Made by a program: the position numbers and the translations under genes. Below are positions 5,290 through 9,363 of a stretch of DNA of 9,363 bases, piece by piece. Under the pieces are notes generated by a model. That model was not told where the DNA came from. It did no database searches and worked only from the letters and a program-made list of their open reading frames with translations. The DNA comes from Patescibacteria group bacterium (lineage in GTDB: Bacteria; Patescibacteriota; Patescibacteriia; 2-12-FULL-60-25). The stretch is from NCBI GenBank assembly GCA_018817245.1, contig JAHIUG010000062.1, positions 1 through 9,363 of the forward strand, written 5' to 3'. How positions within the stretch are numbered: the first letter of the stretch is position 1; each line of letters opens with the position of its first letter.

Positions 5290-6708
5290 TTAACTTTTAC
5301 CTTTTGTCTTCTTAATCGAAATATTCGCTTCATCCAATCTATTTTTTTCAACCTCAGAAGGCGCACCCATCATAAGATCGCGTGCATCACCGGTTTTAGG
5401 AAATGGAATCACCTCGCGAATGTTCGGCTCATTGGCTAGAATCATAACCAGCCGATCGATCCCCGGCGCCATACCGCCATGAGGCGGCGCTCCATATTCG
5501 AACGCCTCCAGCATGTGACCGAATCTCATATCAATTTCTTTCTTGCTTAAACCAAGAATCTCAAAAATCTTATTCTGCAAATCTCTTTGATGAATTCGTA
5601 TTGATCCGGATGAAAGTTCGTATCCATTTAGTACCAGGTCATAAGTCCACCCGCGAACTTTAAGCGGCTCCTTGTCCAATAACTTAATATCATCTGGATG
5701 CGGCATGCAGAATGGATGGTGCTCTGTGTCGATGCCACCCGCTCCATCATCTTTGAATAAAGGGAAATCCACAATCCACGCAAATGCCAGCTCATCCGGA
5801 TTTTTCTTATCCTTGCGCAGATCGGGTTTATCGGTTCCATACTTACTCATGGCATCCTGATAGGAAATGCGAGGAAACGGTTTTTGGGAAATTTTCTTAT
5901 CCGGCGCCACTGCCTTAATCAACTCAATCATCAGCCGCTCGTTTAATTCCAACACATCATCCTGATCAACAAATGACATCTCAAGATCAAGCTGCGCAAA
6001 CTCGGGCTGACGATCTCCACGCTGATCCTCGTCGCGAAAACACCGCGCAATCTGAAAATATTTTTCCACCCCGGCCACCATTAACAACTGCTTAAACTGC
6101 TGAGGCGCTTGCGGTAATACGTAAAACTTTCCGGAATGTGTGCGTGATGGTACAAGATATTCGCGCGCTCCTTCGGGAGTACCCTTGGTAAGTATCGGGG
6201 TTTCAACTTCTATGAACCCTTCTTTGTGTAAAAAGTCGCGCATGAAACCGATCACCTTATCTCGCAGATCCAAATTCTTCTTCATCCTCGGTGATCGCAA
6301 ATCCAAATATCGATACTTAAGACGAAGCTCCTCATTTATCCCTGATGTATCTTCAACTTCAAACGGTAGTGTCTTAGCTGCATTCAAAATCTCAATATCT
6401 TTCGCGAGCAACTCAACTTTGCCGGTTGCGAGATTTGGGTTTATCTGTCGCTCTCCGCGCTCCTGGATAACACCTCGAATAGCAAGACAATATTCCGGCC
6501 GCAAGTCCTTCATCTCATGCTTCGCTTTGGCTGTAAGCTCTTCCGGAACCAGAACCACTTGCAACAATCCCGAAGTATCGCGCATATCCAAGAACGCAAT
6601 CTTTCCCATGTCGCGTCGGTTGTTTACCCAGCCCATGACCGTTACCTCTTTATCGATCAATTTAGTCGTTTCCAGGTTTAGGATTCTTCTCGCTTTTTTG
6701 CTGCTCAT
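5290..6708 (-). CDS. aspS: Aspartyl-tRNA synthetase lacking the GAD insertion domain
   Basis: This class II synthetase charges tRNA-Asp in the cytoplasm. The N-terminal OB-fold anticodon domain is clear (VTVMGWVNNRRDMG, 22-35). Motif 1 is around FIEVETPILTKGTPEGAREY (165-184), motif 2 is RCFRDEDQRGDRQPEF (222-237), and motif 3 is GAPPHGGMAPGIDRLVMIL (406-424). Motif 2 and YGTDKPDLR (290-298) are of the bacterial type. Bacterial AspRS has about 590 residues because a GAD domain of about 130 residues lies between motifs 2 and 3. Here YGTDKPDLR is followed after six residues by DELAFAWIVDFPLF, so that domain is absent and the protein has only 472 residues. The usual N-terminal RTHxCGxL is also missing. 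Whether it is discriminating (Asp only) or also charges tRNA-Asn for GatCAB cannot be read here; M34 sits where known enzymes have Leu or His. Confidence 0.95.
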   Translation of the reverse strand: MSSKKARRILNLETTKLIDKEVTVMGWVNNRRDMGKIAFLDMRDTSGLLQVVLVPEELTAKAKHEMKDLRPEYCLAIRGVIQERGERQINPNLATGKVELLAKDIEILNAAKTLPFEVEDTSGINEELRLKYRYLDLRSPRMKKNLDLRDKVIGFMRDFLHKEGFIEVETPILTKGTPEGAREYLVPSRTHSGKFYVLPQAPQQFKQLLMVAGVEKYFQIARCFRDEDQRGDRQPEFAQLDLEMSFVDQDDVLELNERLMIELIKAVAPDKKISQKPFPRISYQDAMSKYGTDKPDLRKDKKNPDELAFAWIVDFPLFKDDGAGGIDTEHHPFCMPHPDDIKLLDKEPLKVRGWTYDLVLNGYELSSGSIRIHQRDLQNKIFEILGLSKKEIDMRFGHMLEAFEYGAPPHGGMAPGIDRLVMILANEPNIREVIPFPKTGDARDLMMGAPSEVEKNRLDEANISIKKTKGKS

Positions 6709-6723
6709 AATAACACTTCATGT

Positions 6724-6780
6724 AATTTCCAATTTCCAAACATTTGAAAATTGAGACTTGAGAATTGGGAATTGGAAATT
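6724..6780. repeat. Heptamer-period array with inverted halves (AATTTCC / TTGGAAA type)
   Basis: Eight consecutive 7-base units can be read in register from 6724: AATTTCC twice, AAACATT, TGAAAAT, TGAGACT, TGAGAAT, TGGGAAT, TGGAAAT. The left end (AATTTCC) and right end (GGAAATT) are inverted, so the array folds on itself around the core CAAACATTTG (6737-6746), which is also the core of the array at 8122. It fills the gap between the small membrane gene and aspS, where it is the aspS upstream region. The TAA stop of the small gene (6780-6782) overlaps its last base. Confidence 0.75.
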
Positions 6781-7013
6781 TATTTATTAGATTTAGCCTG
6801 ATTAATAATCTCTTGTTTAATAGGCTCCAGCGCATCCCACATAATCCCAGGTTCACATCCCGGATCATTGTATGATCGATTCTCGCACTCAATCAAACGC
6901 CTTGTCTCCTGAACCGCATATGAAACACCGAGCGAACCAAAAACCAGACCGACTATAATAAAAACAATTCCCAAAACAATGAAAACCTTAATGTCCCGAA
7001 CCGGATATTCCAT
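6780..7013 (-). CDS. Small one-helix membrane protein of unknown function
   Basis: The protein has 77 residues. A short N-terminus (MEYPVRDIK) is followed by one long hydrophobic span at about 9-33 (KVFIVLGIVFIIVGLVFGSL). A 44-residue polar part, predicted outside, follows, with two cysteines, C43 and C53 (ECENRSYNDPGCEP), that could form a disulphide. The amphipathic end is WDALEPIKQEIINQAKSNK. I recognise no family. It begins 11 nt after the stop of the 8095-7025 gene and has no clear ribosome site of its own, so translational coupling with that gene is likely. A real gene is favoured over chance by its tight spacing, its clean membrane topology and its end exactly at the repeat boundary. 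Confidence 0.75.
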   Translation of the reverse strand: MEYPVRDIKVFIVLGIVFIIVGLVFGSLGVSYAVQETRRLIECENRSYNDPGCEPGIMWDALEPIKQEIINQAKSNK

Positions 7014-7024
7014 ATTCGTATAGG

Positions 7025-8095
7025 TTACAGGTTTTCGATTATTTCGTCGATATACGGATTGGTTAGCATGAAAACCGCACCTTCGGTAGATGAAAGATCG
7101 GCAATCGCATCTTCGCGCCCTGTGATTATGTCTTTAATGAGCAGCTGATCCCCTTTGCGCACGACCAAACGAAATTCGTCCAGAAAACCGAGCGGCATTC
7201 CCTGACCTTGCGGAAGACTCGGCCTATCCTCATCCTCTCCAAGTTCTTTAAATCGAGCTAATGTAATTTGTCCATCTTCTGTTTGATAAGCGACCTGCAA
7301 ATTAGGCGAGGGTACGAAATATTGGATAACTCTTCCGCTCTCTTTGGACAAGAGATCGTATGTTCCATCAAATGAAACTTGATGCAATTCAGAAGGAGGA
7401 CCCAGAGGATCTTCCAATCCCTGGCCCAGTGTGGCCGTCACATACCAAACATTGCCGCTCCATGCTATTGCGCGTTCTGCTGTGTCAGGAAAATTCGCGA
7501 CCTGTCTTACACCCCCGGTCAGATTAACTGCAAAAATCGCACGCGAACTGGTTGAAAGGCCGAGGAGCGCGACAGTTTCACTATCCCACCATCCAATTGG
7601 TAATACGTCTTTAACACCTTGGCCGTTTGCCGTTCTGACTACAATGCTTTGTTTATCATCCCCGTAACCGATTTCGAATATTCCTGTGCCATCTTCTTTT
7701 GGCTGAGCCGGATGAAGGGTCCGTCTGCCGTCCGGTGAACGCATGCCCAGAGATGTGGGAGCACGCTTAAAGTCAGTTGTGAGATATACAGGCTCACCTG
7801 TTTGCGTGTCTCTTCCTTGCAGGGTGGACAGTGGCTGACCGAGAAGTTTAATGTCGTCCGGCCAAGTGAGCTCTCTACTTGAACCGTTTACGAATATGCG
7901 CGCCCCCTGATCATCTACCATGAGAACCGCTGTATGATGTGCTGTCTCAGTATTTACTCCGGTTGGCTTTACCTTGATGGAAGCGGACAAAGAGGCGCTG
8001 TCAGAATTCATGTACGTGAGTAAAACAAGAGCACCCACGATTAGTAATGTGGTTATGAGCGCAACAGCATTGCGTGTCGTTCGTCCTAGTGCCAT
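7025..8095 (-). CDS. Membrane-anchored protein with probable beta-propeller ectodomain
   Basis: The protein has 356 residues. The N-terminus is basic (MALGRTTRNA) with one hydrophobic segment at about 10-28 and no clear cleavage site, so it is probably a single-pass anchor with the rest outside. The remainder is beta-rich with repeated short blade-like motifs: RSPDGRRTLHPAQ (about 118-130), a SPNLQVAYQTEDGQITLARF block, and GFLDEFRLVVRKGDQLLIKD. These resemble TolB/PD40-type propellers, but no blade is canonical and I do not claim a family. There are no cysteines and no catalytic motif. It is probably co-transcribed with the small membrane gene 11 nt downstream, suggesting that they act together in the envelope. 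No Shine-Dalgarno sequence is seen before the ATG; TATCCT lies just upstream, so a leaderless message is possible. Confidence 0.85.
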   Translation of the reverse strand: MALGRTTRNAVALITTLLIVGALVLLTYMNSDSASLSASIKVKPTGVNTETAHHTAVLMVDDQGARIFVNGSSRELTWPDDIKLLGQPLSTLQGRDTQTGEPVYLTTDFKRAPTSLGMRSPDGRRTLHPAQPKEDGTGIFEIGYGDDKQSIVVRTANGQGVKDVLPIGWWDSETVALLGLSTSSRAIFAVNLTGGVRQVANFPDTAERAIAWSGNVWYVTATLGQGLEDPLGPPSELHQVSFDGTYDLLSKESGRVIQYFVPSPNLQVAYQTEDGQITLARFKELGEDEDRPSLPQGQGMPLGFLDEFRLVVRKGDQLLIKDIITGREDAIADLSSTEGAVFMLTNPYIDEIIENL

Positions 8096-8121
8096 ATAGA
8101 TAGGATATCACATGTGTGAAA

Positions 8122-8226
8122 TTTCTAATTACTAATTACTAATTTCTAAACAATTTCCAATTCTCAATTCACAATTCTCAATTCTCAAACATTTGGAAAT
8201 TGGAAATTGTAAGTTGGAAATTATCC
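8122..8226. repeat. Heptamer-period array with inverted halves (15 units)
   Basis: Fifteen 7-base units follow in register: TTTCTAA, TTACTAA twice, TTTCTAA, ACAATTT, CCAATTC, TCAATTC, ACAATTC, TCAATTC, TCAAACA, TTTGGAA, ATTGGAA, ATTGTAA, GTTGGAA, ATTATCC. The orientation flips at CAAACATTTG (8186-8195), the same core as in the 6724 array, so the two halves can pair. It lies just upstream of the propeller-like gene (start 8095) and must contain or abut its promoter. The next bases (8230-8253) hold two more near-repeats of TTCGTAT. Confidence 0.8.
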
Positions 8227-8258
8227 GTAAATTCGTATTTTCGTATCACATTCGCCTG

Positions 8259-8274
8259 CCTGCCTATAGGCGGG
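8259..8274. repeat. Short palindrome CCTGCC-TATA-GGCGGG
   Basis: This is a near-perfect 16-bp palindrome with one G-U type pair, preceded by CCTGCCTG. It is of the kind found as a dispersed intergenic repeat in many genomes. It lies between the terminator at 8293 and the heptamer array. Confidence 0.45.
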
Positions 8275-8292
8275 TACTTTCGTAGGCTATAT

Positions 8293-8320
8293 AAAAAACG
8301 CCGTGCTGAGAAGCGCGGCG
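8293..8320 (-). terminator. Intrinsic terminator of the 9053-8379 gene
   Basis: Read on the minus strand, the stem is CGCCG, C-A mismatch, GCT with loop TCTC, closed by AGC and CGGCG, and it is followed by six T's (A-run 8293-8298 on the plus strand). It lies about 58 nt past the TAG stop, so the propeller-like gene downstream probably has its own promoter. Confidence 0.75.
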
Positions 8321-8330
8321 CTTTAGACAG

Positions 8331-8368
8331 TCCTCCCCTTGTGGTAAGGGGGAGGTTGGAGGAGTTAC
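8331..8368. repeat. CCTCCCCTT hairpin repeat
   Basis: CCTCCCCTT (8332-8340) pairs with AAGGGGGAGG (8346-8355) with one bulged G, followed by TTGGAGGAG. This matches a well-known style of dispersed intergenic repeat (CTCCCCTT...AAGGGGAGGTTGGGAGG). It lies between the stop and the terminator of the 9053-8379 gene. Confidence 0.6.
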
Positions 8369-8378
8369 GAATCAAGCG

Positions 8379-9053
8379 CTAGCCGGTCATGACGATCCAG
8401 GTATTTGGCTCGTCCTTTTTCGTACCCAGTAGAATTGCTCCTGTCTGAGCGTGAAGTATATCTTGCACCTTTGCCGCGTCATCGAGCTCACCGCTCAGAT
8501 GCAGAGCCATGTAATAATAGAAGGCGTTCTGGTAACTCTGAGCGAAGGTGTAATGAAGCCCTCTGCAGCAATTGTTTTGGAACGCATGCCACAAACTTCG
8601 GTTCAGCATTTCGTACAAATCGCTACGTTTCTGCTTTTGTTCCTCGTCCCTCAGCCTTGTCCTGAAAGCACTGTTCAGATGAGCGCTGAGAGGTTTGTCG
8701 ATGCTGTTCGCCAGCGTGTCCCAGAACGAAGTCCGATAAATCCCTTGAGTCATCCACTCGGGCTTCTTGATGGGTTGCTCGAATGAAACCTGAATGATCG
8801 AGACCTGCACGAAGTACAGATTTTTCCGGATGGCCTCAACAATTGAATTCGGAATTGAACAAGTTGTCCAAGTACGAAGCATCAACGTACCCTGTTCGGC
8901 CATTACATAGAATGGCTCGAGTACATCCATGATGCTCGCACATCGACACTGTTCCACGCCGTGGTTGATCAGATACAACCGCATGAGCTCGCGGTCCACC
9001 TTCGCCAACAGCTCGTCTGTCTGTTGTTCGTCAGCTTTCTTATCTTCCGTCAT
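8379..9053 (-). CDS. Conserved-looking soluble protein of unknown function
   Basis: The protein has 224 residues. The start is well supported: AAGGAG (9061-9066 on the plus strand) lies 7 nt before the ATG. The charged N-terminus (MTEDKKADEQQTDELLAKVD) has no signal peptide or membrane span, so it is probably cytoplasmic. It is helix-rich and aromatic-rich (W62, W100, W111, W155, W219 and a YYYMALH run at 179-185). Cysteines are C36 and C38 (QCRCAS), C65, and the adjacent pair C162-C163 (NNCCRGLHYTF). CxC plus CC could bind a metal, but no known zinc or iron-sulfur pattern is complete. Residues 131-145 (RTRLRDEEQKQKRSD) are strongly charged. I recognise no family. It appears monocistronic, with an upstream terminator at 9135 and its own terminator at 8293. 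Confidence 0.85.
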   Translation of the reverse strand: MTEDKKADEQQTDELLAKVDRELMRLYLINHGVEQCRCASIMDVLEPFYVMAEQGTLMLRTWTTCSIPNSIVEAIRKNLYFVQVSIIQVSFEQPIKKPEWMTQGIYRTSFWDTLANSIDKPLSAHLNSAFRTRLRDEEQKQKRSDLYEMLNRSLWHAFQNNCCRGLHYTFAQSYQNAFYYYMALHLSGELDDAAKVQDILHAQTGAILLGTKKDEPNTWIVMTG

Positions 9054-9073
9054 GCCCTCTCTCCTTCCTCATA

Positions 9074-9092
9074 CGCAGGCTAAAGACCTGCG
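9074..9092. repeat. CGCAGG hairpin repeat followed by CGACTACAA
   Basis: CGCAGG (9074-9079) and CCTGCG (9087-9092) flank the loop CTAAAGA, followed by ACTACAATT. It resembles a common dispersed element (GCAGGCTxAAGCCTGCGACTACAA). It lies about 10 nt upstream of the Shine-Dalgarno sequence of the 9053-8379 gene, so it would form a leader hairpin if transcribed. Confidence 0.5.
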
Positions 9093-9134
9093 ACTACAAT
9101 TCACTCCTGTCCAAAGATCTGAGCCTTTCTTAAC

Positions 9135-9158
9135 AAAAAACCCCTGATTTGTCAAGGG
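9135..9158 (-). terminator. Intrinsic terminator, minus strand
   Basis: On the minus strand the stem is CCCUUGA / UCAGGGG (7 bp including one U-G) with loop CAAA, followed directly by TTTTTTG. It would end transcripts coming from beyond the right edge and so insulates the 9053-8379 gene. Confidence 0.75.
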
Positions 9159-9363
9159 CTCTTATGTCATCCCCGCATTCTAATATCAATGCACCAATCA
9201 CATCTCTGAGGCTGGCATAAAAAAATTCAAAACCAACAAAAAGCGCGCGATCACGCAATTTTCGTTGGTGTTAAGATTGTTTTACTTGATGTGATTATTA
9301 ATCAATGTTTTTACGGCTTATTATCCAATCGCAATTAATTAAGAGTTCGAATCAAGTATCCGA
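9159..9363. other. Right-edge intergenic region, no gene seen; one long imperfect hairpin
   Basis: All three minus-strand frames close within about 30 nt of the edge, and no plus-strand gene starts here, so this is intergenic or the last few codons of an outside gene. At 9232-9269 the arms ACCAAC and GTTGGT enclose AAAA/TTTT and a GCG core, giving an imperfect hairpin of 38 nt. On the minus strand it is followed by TTTGAA and seven T's (9219-9225), so it may be a second, weaker terminator upstream of the one at 9135. Confidence 0.5.

Overview
The window looks like a chromosomal segment of a small-genome bacterium, most likely a member of the Patescibacteria/CPR (Magasanikbacteria/Uhrbacteria-like). 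This is inference. It rests on short housekeeping proteins, an aspartyl-tRNA synthetase without the usual bacterial GAD insertion, and intergenic spaces packed with short repeats of a kind I associate with such genomes. Nothing suggests a recoded stop codon: TAA, TAG and TGA all end plausible genes.

Layout. Left end (1-1139, plus strand): an elongator-type tRNA-Met(CAU) with its own terminator, then one small two-helix membrane protein gene (461-805). That gene has a very good extended -10 promoter, operator-like inverted repeats, a strong ribosome binding site and its own terminator. It is bracketed by two families of palindromic repeats (38-bp 'P' and 40-bp 'Q' elements), three on each side. 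From 1140 to 9053 every gene is on the minus strand. In transcription order these are: an unknown soluble protein (9053-8379), a membrane-anchored propeller-like protein (8095-7025), a small one-helix membrane protein (7013-6780), aspartyl-tRNA synthetase aspS (6708-5290), the condensin kleisin scpA (4845-4105), scpB (3953-3372), a PBP5-type D-alanyl-D-alanine carboxypeptidase (3367-2447) and a GT4 glycosyltransferase (2273-1140).

How the genes work together. ScpA and ScpB are the non-SMC subunits of the bacterial condensin; smc itself is not here. The scpA-scpB-carboxypeptidase order recalls the scpA-scpB-(ypuI)-dacB neighbourhood of Bacillus, and scpB and the carboxypeptidase are only 4 nt apart. 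The carboxypeptidase and glycosyltransferase point to cell-wall and envelope glycan work. The propeller and small membrane genes are 11 nt apart and probably form a two-gene envelope unit.

The most unusual content is non-coding. There are (1) P/Q palindromes of fixed length with compensatory changes around the 461-805 gene; (2) three intergenic arrays built on a strict 7-base period, with their two halves in opposite orientation (2279-2453, 6724-6780, 8122-8226); and (3) two adjacent MITE-like elements of about 125 bp between scpA and aspS. No transposase, CRISPR array, toxin-antitoxin pair or recognisable defence system was seen.
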